64,000 bases of DNA from Sporobacter termitidis DSM 10068 (GTDB lineage Bacteria > Bacillota > Clostridia > Oscillospirales > Oscillospiraceae): NCBI RefSeq assembly GCF_900130065.1, contig NZ_FQXV01000004.1:62001-126000 (forward strand), in the 5' to 3' direction. The notes below the pieces were generated by a model. It searched no databases. It saw nothing but the letters and a program-made list of their open reading frames with translations, and was not told where the DNA came from. Positions 31,114 through 38,502 of this stretch are shown here, in pieces (within the stretch, counting starts at the first letter, position 1; each line of letters begins with the position of its first letter). The position numbers and the translations under genes are program-made.

Positions 31114-32304
31114 ATGCAGAAAGATTTATTTATCCAGGTTGGGCTGGCCGTCGTCGCGGCCTTTATCATCAGCTTCGCGGCGACGCCGATCGTCAAGTCT
31201 TTCGCGCATCGTGTCGGTGCCATCGACGTGCCGAAGGACGGCCGGAGGATGCACAATCACCCGATTCCGCGCCTTGGCGGTCTCGCCATCTTCCTGGGCT
31301 TTTTGCTCAGCGTCGTCCTGTTTGCCGATATCAGCAGGGAGGTGCAGGGTATCCTGCTGGGCTCCGTCGTCGTCGTCATTGTCGGCGTCATCGACGATAT
31401 CGTCCCGCTGCCCGCCCTCGTCAAATTCGTCATCCAGATCGGGGCCGCGCTGATCGCCGTCTATCACGGCGTCGTCGTCGACATCATCACAAACCCAAAT
31501 ATCTGGAGTCCGGTTGATTTCGTCAATTTCGGCTATTTCTCGGTTCCGATCACCGTTTTGTGGATCGTCGCCATTACCAACTCCGTCAACCTTATCGATG
31601 GGCTGGACGGCCTTGCCGCCGGCGTCTCGGCGATTTCCTCCTTCACGATGATGATCATCTCCATCGTTGTGGCGGACCTGAACGTGGCCATCATCATGGC
31701 GGCGCTGGCCGGCGCGTGCATCGGCTTTCTGCCCTACAACAAAAATCCGGCGAAGATTTTTATGGGCGACACGGGCGCGCTGCTGCTGGGCTACGTTTTG
31801 GCGACGGTATCCATCATCGGCCTTTTCAAGCTGTACGCCATTATCTCTTTTGCCGTACCGTTTCTCGTCGTGGGGCTGCCGCTGTTTGACACGGCGTTTG
31901 CGTTTATGCGCCGCATCCTGAGCGGCCGCAATCCGATGTCGCCCGACAGGGGGCATTTCCACCACCGGCTCATCGATATGGGTTTCAGCCAGAAGCAGGC
32001 CGTGGCCATCGCCTATGCCATCAGCGGTATTCTGGGCCTCTCCGCCGTCGTCATCACCACAAATGGCGAGATCAGGGCGATCATCCTGCTGGTGGCGATT
32101 TTTGTCGCCGGCGTTATCGGCGTGTTTGTCGTCAAGGGCATCCGGAACGAGACTGAGAATCAAAAGCCCGCCGAGGCCGAAGCTGCTTTGCCCGTTGAAG
32201 CGGCTCAGCCCGCGGAAGAGGCGGCACACGGGGAAACGGCCCCGCCTGAAGGGGCGGAAGAAAGCGCCGAGGCGGAGAAACCGGAGGACGGAGATGAGCT
32301 CTAA
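31114..32304 (+). CDS. tagO: TagO/WecA-type polyprenyl-phosphate sugar-1-phosphate transferase
   Basis: A 396-residue membrane enzyme of the MraY/WecA family, with about 10-11 membrane segments. IDVPKDGRRMHNHPIPRLGG, VIDDI, NLIDGLDGLAAG and GDTGALLLG are the cytoplasmic catalytic loops; RGHFHHRLIDMG is the family's HHR motif. It moves GlcNAc-1-phosphate (or similar) to undecaprenyl phosphate, the first step of wall polymers, so it may start the polymer handled by the 15.7-23 kb locus. The ATG at 31114 has a GGAG site, unlike a GTG at 31096. The last 50 residues are an acidic Ala/Glu/Pro tail. Confidence 0.9.
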   Translation: MQKDLFIQVGLAVVAAFIISFAATPIVKSFAHRVGAIDVPKDGRRMHNHPIPRLGGLAIFLGFLLSVVLFADISREVQGILLGSVVVVIVGVIDDIVPLPALVKFVIQIGAALIAVYHGVVVDIITNPNIWSPVDFVNFGYFSVPITVLWIVAITNSVNLIDGLDGLAAGVSAISSFTMMIISIVVADLNVAIIMAALAGACIGFLPYNKNPAKIFMGDTGALLLGYVLATVSIIGLFKLYAIISFAVPFLVVGLPLFDTAFAFMRRILSGRNPMSPDRGHFHHRLIDMGFSQKQAVAIAYAISGILGLSAVVITTNGEIRAIILLVAIFVAGVIGVFVVKGIRNETENQKPAEAEAALPVEAAQPAEEAAHGETAPPEGAEESAEAEKPEDGDEL

Positions 32305-33079
32305 ACGGGTGCGCATCATCCTTTTGACAGGGATCGCGCTCATCGTCCTCATCATCGGCATCAGCCTGATTTTAACATACGCATCCCGGCAGACGATAAA
32401 TACCGATCTGCCGCAGACGGCGACCGCCGAGCCGTCCGGCGCCGGGGCGACCGCCAGCGGTTCTCCGGCGGCAACCGGGCTCAGCAGCGTCTCGGTCACC
32501 GAGGATAACGTCCAGGCCGTCATCGCGACGATGGCGCGGCGAGGCAGCTATACGCGGAGCGTCAAAGTCGAGAATTTCAACGCGGAAGGGAAAGCCGTCA
32601 GCAATATCGACGTGGCCGTGCTGGATGGCGCGACGGCGATGAAAATAAACGGCTCGGGTTCCGCAAAATATATCGTGCTCGCCGGAGGCAGGCTTTACGT
32701 CTGGTATGACGGCGACAAGGAATATTATTCCGGCCCGGCGGACGCTCTGGGACAGGCGCAGAGCGTCGCGGACCAGTTCCAGATGATCGCGACCTATGAG
32801 GATATCCTCAAGCTCGATAAGAGCAGCATTCAGGACGCAAGCTTTACGACGTACGGCGGGGAAAACTGCATTTACGTCGAATACGTGACGGAGCTGCCCG
32901 GATATGCGACGATCTGGAAGTGCTATATCTCCGTCCAGACAGGCCTTCTCGCGGACGCGGAGCAGTACGAAGGCGAGACGCTCGTTTACCGGATGACGAC
33001 CTCCGCTTACGACCCCGCCGAACCGGATGCCTCGGCCTTCAACCTGCCGGACGGAAAGAACGCCTTCAGCGCTCCTTGA
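32294..33079 (+). CDS. single-pass membrane protein with an outer domain, unknown function
   Basis: A 261-residue protein with one N-terminal membrane helix (about 7-27), a Thr/Ser/Ala-rich linker (about 38-60), and a folded outer domain rich in Tyr (LYVWYDGDKEYYSG; GYATIWKCYIS). Its start overlaps the end of the tagO-like gene by 11 bases, so it is probably translated with it. A longer frame to 32015 exists but lies wholly inside tagO. The outer domain looks like LolA/LppX-type carrier folds in general pattern only; no assignment. It converges with and overlaps the next minus-strand gene by 14 bases. Confidence 0.75.
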   Translation: MSSKRVRIILLTGIALIVLIIGISLILTYASRQTINTDLPQTATAEPSGAGATASGSPAATGLSSVSVTEDNVQAVIATMARRGSYTRSVKVENFNAEGKAVSNIDVAVLDGATAMKINGSGSAKYIVLAGGRLYVWYDGDKEYYSGPADALGQAQSVADQFQMIATYEDILKLDKSSIQDASFTTYGGENCIYVEYVTELPGYATIWKCYISVQTGLLADAEQYEGETLVYRMTTSAYDPAEPDASAFNLPDGKNAFSAP

Positions 33080-33530
33080 AGAGACTGAAGGCGATAACGG
33101 CCAGTATAATGATGAATTCTTCGTCTCCGCTCTCCAGGAATAAGAAGAAGAGCAGAAGAAACAGCAGGATGTCGCCGAGGTCCAGCCCGAACGGCAGATG
33201 ATCAAACATACCCGTCAGGCCTTTGGCGCCGCCGCCCAGTCCGCCTAAAAGACCGCCCAAACCGCCGCCCTTGCCGCCCAAAAGATTGCCCAAACCGCCG
33301 CCCTTGCCTCCCAGAAGATTGCCTAGTCCGAGCCCTCCGAGCAAAGACTTGCTTTTACCGGCAGACGGCGGCGGCGGTGCGGACGGGATCGGCGGCTCAA
33401 ATTCCTGAAGCGGCGGCTGATGTACCGGAGGCGGCGCGGGCGCCGGCCTGTGGGCCTGATGCGTGCCGCCTCCTTGATGATCCTCAACGCGTACGAATTT
33501 TCCAGTGTTCCCGATATATTTATTATACAC
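33066..33530 (-). CDS. small protein with proline-rich region, glycine repeats and membrane tail
   Basis: A 154-residue protein. About 25-60 is Pro/Gln-rich; about 62-105 is Gly-rich with LGNLLGGKGGG repeated; the C-terminus (about 115-150) is very hydrophobic (DILLFLLLFFLFL...EFIIILAVIAF), broken by ESGDEE. Two GTG starts exist; 33530 is chosen because GGAGG lies 8 bases before it. It overlaps the upstream gene by eight bases. The hydrophobic C-terminus with acidic break recalls small spore-associated proteins of clostridia, but this is a guess. Last gene of a three-gene cassette. Confidence 0.65.
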   Translation of the reverse strand: MYNKYIGNTGKFVRVEDHQGGGTHQAHRPAPAPPPVHQPPLQEFEPPIPSAPPPPSAGKSKSLLGGLGLGNLLGGKGGGLGNLLGGKGGGLGGLLGGLGGGAKGLTGMFDHLPFGLDLGDILLFLLLFFLFLESGDEEFIIILAVIAFSLFKER

Positions 33531-33912
33531 CCTTCTCACCTCCGGAAAATTCCCGGAAAGCGACTCTTGCGAGTTTTGCCAGTTTTGCGATCTCGGCGGC
33601 TCTGTCGATTTTTTCGCGCCGGTCTTCCTTGAGATACGGCTTTATGACCTTGAGAAGCTCGGATTTGTCATTCTGGGCCGAGGAGTACTCGCTGACAAGC
33701 CGAGTGACCAGCTTGAATATTTTCGGGTCGATGTCCTTAAGGCCCGACGCGATGGCGTTGAAATCCGGCGCCGGGGCGGCTGCCGCTGCGGCTTCTCCCT
33801 GGGGCTGCTGTGCACCGAGAGAGCCGGAAAGCGAGCGGGCAATGCCCATGATTTTTTCCATGTCCGCTGGAGATGACAGAATCTTGTTCAGTTTATCTTC
33901 AAGCTCGCTCAT
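33523..33912 (-). CDS. small helical protein of unknown function
   Basis: A 129-residue protein, all-helical by composition. Segments: SELEDKLNKILSSPADMEKIMGIARSL at the start, an Ala-rich linker (about 42-49), then LKDIDPKIFKLVTRLVSEYSS and a basic helix (VIKPYLKEDRREKIDRAAEIAKLAKLA). No membrane segment or cysteine. GGAGG precedes the ATG. The basic helix near the C-terminus could bind nucleic acid or a partner. Middle gene of the cassette, with its end overlapping the next gene. Confidence 0.7.
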   Translation of the reverse strand: MSELEDKLNKILSSPADMEKIMGIARSLSGSLGAQQPQGEAAAAAAPAPDFNAIASGLKDIDPKIFKLVTRLVSEYSSAQNDKSELLKVIKPYLKEDRREKIDRAAEIAKLAKLARVAFREFSGGEKGV

Positions 33913-33944
33913 ACTGCACCTCCGTTACAGTGTATTCCTGCTTT

Positions 33945-34211
33945 TTATTTCATCATGTTGAGGAGCTGTTCGGCCAGGCGCGAGCCTTCTTCGGTTTTCA
34001 GGATATTTGAGAGTGTGTTCTTCAAAACGTTCGTATCGCCGTTTTCGATGGCGGCGATGACACTGGCCTCTTTTCCGCTCAGCATGTTCTTGACTTTCTG
34101 ACCGTCCGTTGAATCAATGAGCTTGTTCAGCTCATTCTGCTTCCCGGACAGCTTCGCGCCGGCAGGCGTATTCATAAAATCATTTGCCGCTTTGTTAAAA
34201 TCTATTGCCAT
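33945..34211 (-). CDS. small helical protein of unknown function
   Basis: An 88-residue protein, helical, with no cysteine and no membrane segment. It has the pattern FNKAANDFMNTPAGAKL, GQKVKNMLSGKEASV and ending EEGSRLAEQLLNMMK. First of the three-gene minus-strand cassette, 32 bases before the next gene. Composition and size fit a small structural or spore protein, but there is no named family I can support. Confidence 0.65.
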   Translation of the reverse strand: MAIDFNKAANDFMNTPAGAKLSGKQNELNKLIDSTDGQKVKNMLSGKEASVIAAIENGDTNVLKNTLSNILKTEEGSRLAEQLLNMMK

Positions 34212-34340
34212 CTCAGATGACCACCCTTTCTTTCATTGAAAACAGGCCCGCTGAGCGCAGGCCGACATTTGGCGTCCTAAATCAGTATATTCAGCGCCAT
34301 AGTGGTGGTGACTCTTACCAATGACTTCACGGAGATGCTT

Positions 34341-34808
34341 ATGAAAATTCTCGCCGCTTCCGATTCGCACGGCAACACCCAGGCGCTCCTCGACGCCGTT
34401 TTCGATGTTTCGCCGCAGCTCGTCCTTCATCTGGGAGATTATGAGAGGGACTGCGACAAGCTCCGCGAGGCGTTTCCGCTCCTGACGGTGCGTGCCGTGC
34501 GGGGGAACGGGGACTTCCGGTCCCGGGAGCCGGAATACGACGAATTCGTCGTGGAAGACAAGAGGATATTCATGACGCACGGCCACCTGCACGGCGTCAA
34601 GACGGGTCTTGGCGCCGTTTTGAACGCGGGACTGCTCCGGCGCGCGGACATCTTGCTCTACGGGCACACCCACAGGGCCCACCGGGAGGAATTTGAGGGG
34701 ATGCTCGTTATAAACCCCGGCAGCATCGGCCTGGGGGCAAAAACATACGCCGTGCTCGATATCGAACACGGCGCGGTCAAATGTGAAATTATCAGCCTGG
34801 CGCGCTGA
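34341..34808 (+). CDS. YfcE/MJ0936-type metallophosphoesterase
   Basis: A 155-residue phosphodiesterase. The metal-binding motifs are in order: SDSHGN, HLGDYERD, RGNGD, THGH and GHTHRA. It should bind two divalent metals and cleave phosphodiesters; the natural substrate is unknown. The ATG at 34341 has GGAG at a good distance; earlier in-frame starts do not. It is short for the family (about 155-185). In many Firmicutes this gene follows rdgB/rph; not here. Confidence 0.88.
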   Translation: MKILAASDSHGNTQALLDAVFDVSPQLVLHLGDYERDCDKLREAFPLLTVRAVRGNGDFRSREPEYDEFVVEDKRIFMTHGHLHGVKTGLGAVLNAGLLRRADILLYGHTHRAHREEFEGMLVINPGSIGLGAKTYAVLDIEHGAVKCEIISLAR

Positions 34809-34817
34809 ACGGGCTTC

Positions 34818-35039
34818 TCAGAGCTCAAAGTCATCCTCGCTCAGCTCTTCGGAAATCTTTTGCCTGTCTAAAAACTGCGGACGCTCCGGCTCGCGCTTCA
34901 AAGGGTCGTAAGAAAATTTTCTGCAGGAGGAGCCGAGCGACGAAATGCCGCGCTTGGTGCAGGCAACCTCGCCGTCGCCGATGGGATTGCCGAACCGGCA
35001 ATACGCGCAGGACGGCGGAATATGACGGGCAAACAGCAT
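34818..35039 (-). CDS. small cysteine-containing protein, probable metal site
   Basis: A 73-residue protein with four cysteines: SCAYCRFG, then VACTKRG, then SSCRKFSYDPLKREP. The spacing C-x2-C-...-C-...-C suggests a zinc or iron-sulphur site. A longer frame to 35114 exists, but GGAGG lies five bases before the ATG at 35039. The C-terminus is acidic (EELSEDDFEL). The order C-x2-C-(...)-K-x-F-x-Y-D-P recurs in small clostridial proteins of unknown role. Not certain to be a conserved family. Confidence 0.7.
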   Translation of the reverse strand: MLFARHIPPSCAYCRFGNPIGDGEVACTKRGISSLGSSCRKFSYDPLKREPERPQFLDRQKISEELSEDDFEL

Positions 35040-35147
35040 ACGCACCTCCGGTGAATATCTTAACAAGCGTATTATACAGCGATTTACATTGACTTTCAAT
35101 AAATATGATTGCATTATTATAGCATAAACAAAAAGACGGAGGCACCT

Positions 35148-35948
35148 ATGTACGAGGAATTATACGCGCCCCTGCCCGATAAAAAGCAATATCTGGAGCG
35201 ACTCGGCGTCACCGGAGACCTGACGCCGGATGTTGAGACGCTGAACAGGCTCATTCTGGCCCAGCTGCGTCACGTCCCGTTTGAAAATCTCGACGTCTAC
35301 GATGCCGAAACCGATATCCTACTGGATATCGCCCCGCTGTTCGACAAGCTCGTCGTCCGCCGGCGCGGCGGTTACTGCTTTGAGCTCAACGCGCTTTTCA
35401 TGAGCGTTTTGAAGGAAATCGGCTTTGACTGCCATCCCGTCATGGTGCGGGTCGTCTGGATGTCGACGGGCTATATGCCGATCACCCACCGTGCCGGCAT
35501 CGTCACCATCGGCGGCACCCGTTATTTCTGCGACGTGGGCTTTGGCGGCCCGGCCCCGTGCAGCGCGCTGAAGCTGGATGAGACCGGCCCGCAGCAGTCC
35601 GGCATGAACAGCTTTATATTCGAGAAGGCGGCCGACGGCGACTTTGTGATTTACAGGCTTACGGAGACCGGCAGGGAACAGCTTTTAAAGTTTGACGACC
35701 GGCCCTGTGAGAACGTGGACTTCCTCGGGCCGAACGAGTACCTGTCCAAAAATAACAACTCCGGCTTCAAAAAAACGCGCATGGTCAATATCTCCCGGGA
35801 GGACGGCAGCGCCGCGCTCACCGGCAACGTCCTGCGGATACATAAAGGCGGCGAGGTCGAGGAGACGGTGCTGGACACGGAGGAAAAGCTGAGAGAGGCG
35901 CTCCGCGCACAGTTCGGCATCGACGTGGGCTTCCCTTTGAAAATATAA
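35148..35948 (+). CDS. nat: arylamine N-acetyltransferase
   Basis: A 266-residue cysteine transferase moving acetyl from acetyl-CoA to arylamines or hydrazines. The catalytic triad is visible: Cys77 (RRGGYCFE), His114 (ITHRAG) and Asp129 (CDVGFGG). RHVPFENLDVY is a family N-terminal motif. GACGGAGG lies before the ATG at 35148. In gut anaerobes such enzymes acetylate drugs such as 5-aminosalicylate; whether this one does is unknown. Single gene ending in a strong terminator. Confidence 0.92.
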   Translation: MYEELYAPLPDKKQYLERLGVTGDLTPDVETLNRLILAQLRHVPFENLDVYDAETDILLDIAPLFDKLVVRRRGGYCFELNALFMSVLKEIGFDCHPVMVRVVWMSTGYMPITHRAGIVTIGGTRYFCDVGFGGPAPCSALKLDETGPQQSGMNSFIFEKAADGDFVIYRLTETGREQLLKFDDRPCENVDFLGPNEYLSKNNNSGFKKTRMVNISREDGSAALTGNVLRIHKGGEVEETVLDTEEKLREALRAQFGIDVGFPLKI

Positions 35949-35961
35949 CGCGACGCCAGAG

Positions 35962-35989
35962 CGGCCCGGATAAATCCGGGCCGTTTTTT
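35962..35989 (+). terminator. nat terminator
   Basis: CGGCCCGGAT-AA-ATCCGGGCCG followed by TTTTTT; a 10-bp stem. Confidence 0.9.
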
Positions 35990-35990
35990 C

Positions 35991-36006
35991 AAAATGTTAA
36001 CATTTT
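35991..36006. promoter_or_regulatory. 16-bp perfect palindrome upstream of the acetyltransferase promoter
   Basis: AAAATGTTAACATTTT is perfectly symmetric and ends four bases before the -35 of the next gene. It could be an operator or activator site; no regulator is adjacent. Confidence 0.4.
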
Positions 36007-36010
36007 AAGG

Positions 36011-36039
36011 TTGATTAAAAAATCGCGCCAAAGTAAAAT
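36011..36039 (+). promoter_or_regulatory. promoter of the GNAT gene
   Basis: TTGATT, a 17-base spacer and TAAAAT. GGGGG before the ATG at 36084 serves as the ribosome site. Confidence 0.55.
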
Positions 36040-36083
36040 CAAGGTAAAGACGGCCGCCGGTCAATATACAGGGGGTATCGGAT

Positions 36084-36866
36084 ATGTACAAATACGTCAG
36101 ATCGTCGCTGTACGACAACAGGGAGTTCTTTGACCTGTATATCGGTTCTCTCTCGTCGCGCTATGACGATTTTCTGGAAAATCACATATTGGATTCCGAG
36201 ATATTCAGCATCACCGCCGACGAAAGGCGCATCGGTTACTTTGGGGTATATAAAGACAAAACGCTTACGCAGTTTGTGCTGTCGCCGTCGGACCTCCGGC
36301 ACGCCCAGCCGGTCTTCCGGGAGGTCCTGGAAACGTACCGCATCGAAAACGCCCTTGTCCCGACGTGCGACGAGCTTTTTTTGTCGCTCTGCCTGGACCG
36401 CCACAAAAAGGTGAGCCTTCAGGCGTATCTGTTTGAGGACGGCAGAAAGCGTGTCAGGCCGCCGGAATACGGCCGGGAGCTGCTGCGCCAGGCCACGCCC
36501 GGGGATATGCCGGCGATCATCGCCATCTGCGGCGATTTTCTCGACCGCTATGAGGAGCGCATCAAAAACGGCCAGCTGTACGTCATGCGGAAGGACGGCG
36601 AGTTCCTCGGTCTCGGCGTCATCGTCGATAACGTCATCATCCCCAACTGCAAGGGGACGGGCATGTTTATCAACGCCAAATACAGGGGAAAGGGCGTCGG
36701 GCGGAGCATACTCCTGCACCTGAAAGCCATCTGCAACGAAAAAGGCATCAGCCCCGTTCCCGGCTGCACCTACCAGAGCGACGACAGCAGGCGCGCCCTC
36801 GAAAGCGCCGGCTACGTCACAAAAACCCGCCTGCTGAACATTGAATTTGACCTTGCAGAGGTATAG
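36084..36866 (+). CDS. GNAT-family acetyltransferase with extra N-terminal domain
   Basis: A 260-residue protein. The C-terminal half (about 135-255) is a GNAT domain with the acetyl-CoA loop RGKGVGRS and the closing CTYQSDDSRRALESAGY stretch. The first 130 residues are a separate domain, perhaps a second GNAT-like fold without the CoA loop. The substrate is unknown. Single gene with its own promoter; a TAGGGGCG-type palindrome lies between it and the next gene. Confidence 0.78.
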   Translation: MYKYVRSSLYDNREFFDLYIGSLSSRYDDFLENHILDSEIFSITADERRIGYFGVYKDKTLTQFVLSPSDLRHAQPVFREVLETYRIENALVPTCDELFLSLCLDRHKKVSLQAYLFEDGRKRVRPPEYGRELLRQATPGDMPAIIAICGDFLDRYEERIKNGQLYVMRKDGEFLGLGVIVDNVIIPNCKGTGMFINAKYRGKGVGRSILLHLKAICNEKGISPVPGCTYQSDDSRRALESAGYVTKTRLLNIEFDLAEV

Positions 36867-36916
36867 GGCGGCGTTTCCCTGGCCGATCCACAAAGCGCCG
36901 TCATAGCGCCGCACCC

Positions 36917-36940
36917 GTAGGGGCGATTCACGAATCGCCC
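36917..36940. repeat. TAGGGGCG-type palindrome
   Basis: CGTAGGGGCGATTC-ACG-AATCGCCC; same short palindrome family as in the gaps before the nitroreductase, obg and rsmD. Confidence 0.55.
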
Positions 36941-37002
36941 GCCGTTTCCCCCCGCAGGGTGCGCCTTGCCGCAAATCACGATCACACCGAAGGAGGATAC
37001 CT

Positions 37003-37356
37003 ATGTCTCTGCTTTTTGTCTGTTATCCGCGCTGCACCACCTGCCAAAAGGCCCGACGGTGGCTGGACGAGCACGGCGTTGCCTATGAATTCCGCGATAT
37101 CAAGACGGACCGTCCGACGCTGGCCGAGCTGCGCCGGTGGCATAAAGCAAGCGGCCTGCCGGTCAAACGGTTCTGGAACACCAGCGGGCAGCAGTACAGG
37201 GCCCTGGCTGTGAAAGACAGGCTGCCGGACATGACGGAGGAGGAGCAGCTGGCGTTGCTGGCGACCGACGGCATGCTCGTCAAGCGTCCGCTCCTCGTGG
37301 GCGGGGATTTCGTGCTTGTCGGATTTAAGGAAGAGGAATGGAAAACACGTCTGTAG
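37003..37356 (+). CDS. ArsC/Spx-family (YffB-like) thioredoxin-fold protein
   Basis: A 117-residue thioredoxin-fold protein with CxxC at Cys11-Cys14 (RCTTC) and the KRP...GGDFVLVGF end of the arsenate reductase-like family. It lacks the features of a true Spx regulator and is closer to the YffB/ArsC-like group, which may reduce disulfides or arsenate-type oxyanions. GGAGG precedes the ATG. No ars genes are nearby, so arsenate resistance is not supported by context. Confidence 0.82.
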   Translation: MSLLFVCYPRCTTCQKARRWLDEHGVAYEFRDIKTDRPTLAELRRWHKASGLPVKRFWNTSGQQYRALAVKDRLPDMTEEEQLALLATDGMLVKRPLLVGGDFVLVGFKEEEWKTRL

Positions 37357-37362
37357 CCGTAC

Positions 37363-37400
37363 AAAACGCCGCCGGTCCTGGGCGGGGCCGGCGGCGTTTT
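37363..37400 (+). terminator. terminator of the ArsC-like gene
   Basis: AAAACGCCGCCGG / CCGGCGGCGTTTT stem of 13 bp with a 12-base loop and T-run. Confidence 0.85.
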
Positions 37401-37432
37401 ATGTATCTTTCGGCTGTTTTGAACCGGAAAAG

Positions 37433-37460
37433 TTGACGGACCGTTTCATTTTGTTATAAT
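37433..37460 (+). promoter_or_regulatory. promoter of the SPFH gene
   Basis: TTGACG, a 16-base spacer and a perfect TATAAT, 60 bases before the start codon. Confidence 0.7.
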
Positions 37461-37519
37461 CATCTTATTGGAGCCAAAGAATTTTGGGAGCCAAAAAATA
37501 AAAAAGGATGTGAGCAAAT

Positions 37520-38389
37520 ATGCAGGAAACTGCAGCCCCCAGACAAAAGACTCCGAAGAAGATATTCAGACTGATCATTCTCGCTGTCGTCGTCGTATTC
37601 CTGGTCATTGTTGCGCTGTCAAGCTTCACAACAATAAATTCCGGTACCGTCGGCGTCGTCTCCGTCTTCGGTGCCGTCAAGAACGAGCCGCTTTACGAGG
37701 GACTCCATGTCGTCGCGCCGTTCATCACCAGCGTTTCGAAGGTGGACACCAGGACGCAGAAGGTCGAGGTGAACAGCGCCGCGGCGTCAAAGGACCTGCA
37801 GACGATCTCCACGACGATCGTCGTCAACTACCATGTCACGGAAGCGACGGCCCCACAGCTGTACGCCAGCGTCGGCCGCGGCTTTGAAAACGTGATCGTC
37901 GTCCCGGCAATTCAGGAATCGGTCAAGGCGGTGGTGGCGCAGTACAGCGCCGAGGAGCTCATCACCAAGCGCCAGCTCGTCAGCACCAGCATTTCCGAGA
38001 AGCTGTCTGAGAAGATCGACTCCTACGGCCTGGTTATCGAGATCTTCAACATCACGAATCTGGAATTTTCCGACGCGTTCAATACCGCAATCGAGGCCAA
38101 GCAGACGGCGCAGCAGGAAGCGCTGAAGGCGGAGCAGGACCTGAACAGGATCAAGATCGAGGCCGAGCAGAAGGTCGTCAACGCCCAGGCGGAGGCCAAC
38201 GCCACCAAGGCCCAGGCCGACGCGCAGGCGTACGCCATCGACGTGATCCAGAACCAGCTGGCGCAGAGCAACGCCTATCTGGAATACCAGAAGATACAGA
38301 AATGGGACGGCCAGCTCCCGATGGTCCAGGGCGACAGCAGCCCGATCATCGACTTCCGCGAGAACCCGTCCGCCGCCGCAAACCCGTAA
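37520..38389 (+). CDS. SPFH/prohibitin-family membrane protein
   Basis: A 289-residue protein with one N-terminal membrane helix (about 17-37) and an SPFH domain (VPPG-like GLHVVAPFITSVSKVDTRTQ; LQTISTTIVVNYHV; ITKRQLVSTSISEKLSEK). A long Ala/Glu/Gln coiled coil (about 185-250) follows. Such proteins form ring or sheet assemblies that organise membrane and proteases such as FtsH. No NfeD partner is adjacent, so the prohibitin-like (HflC/K) side is more likely than flotillin. Own promoter and strong terminator. Confidence 0.88.
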   Translation: MQETAAPRQKTPKKIFRLIILAVVVVFLVIVALSSFTTINSGTVGVVSVFGAVKNEPLYEGLHVVAPFITSVSKVDTRTQKVEVNSAAASKDLQTISTTIVVNYHVTEATAPQLYASVGRGFENVIVVPAIQESVKAVVAQYSAEELITKRQLVSTSISEKLSEKIDSYGLVIEIFNITNLEFSDAFNTAIEAKQTAQQEALKAEQDLNRIKIEAEQKVVNAQAEANATKAQADAQAYAIDVIQNQLAQSNAYLEYQKIQKWDGQLPMVQGDSSPIIDFRENPSAAANP

Positions 38390-38395
38390 CGACAC

Positions 38396-38423
38396 AAAAA
38401 AGCCGCCGAAAGGCGGCTTTTTT
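38396..38423 (+). terminator. SPFH gene terminator
   Basis: AAAAAAGCCGCC-GAAA-GGCGGCTTTTTT. Confidence 0.93.
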
Positions 38424-38502
38424 GTGCGTCGGGCCTCAATCGCCGGAATGGAACTTTTCCATAGGCCGCTTCGTCCAGAAAATTATGGATGGAGGGATCA
38501 TT

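Noticed and set aside
37003-37356. Spx stress regulator
   Set aside because: It shares the fold and CxxC but lacks the features of true Spx; the ArsC/YffB-like label is safer.
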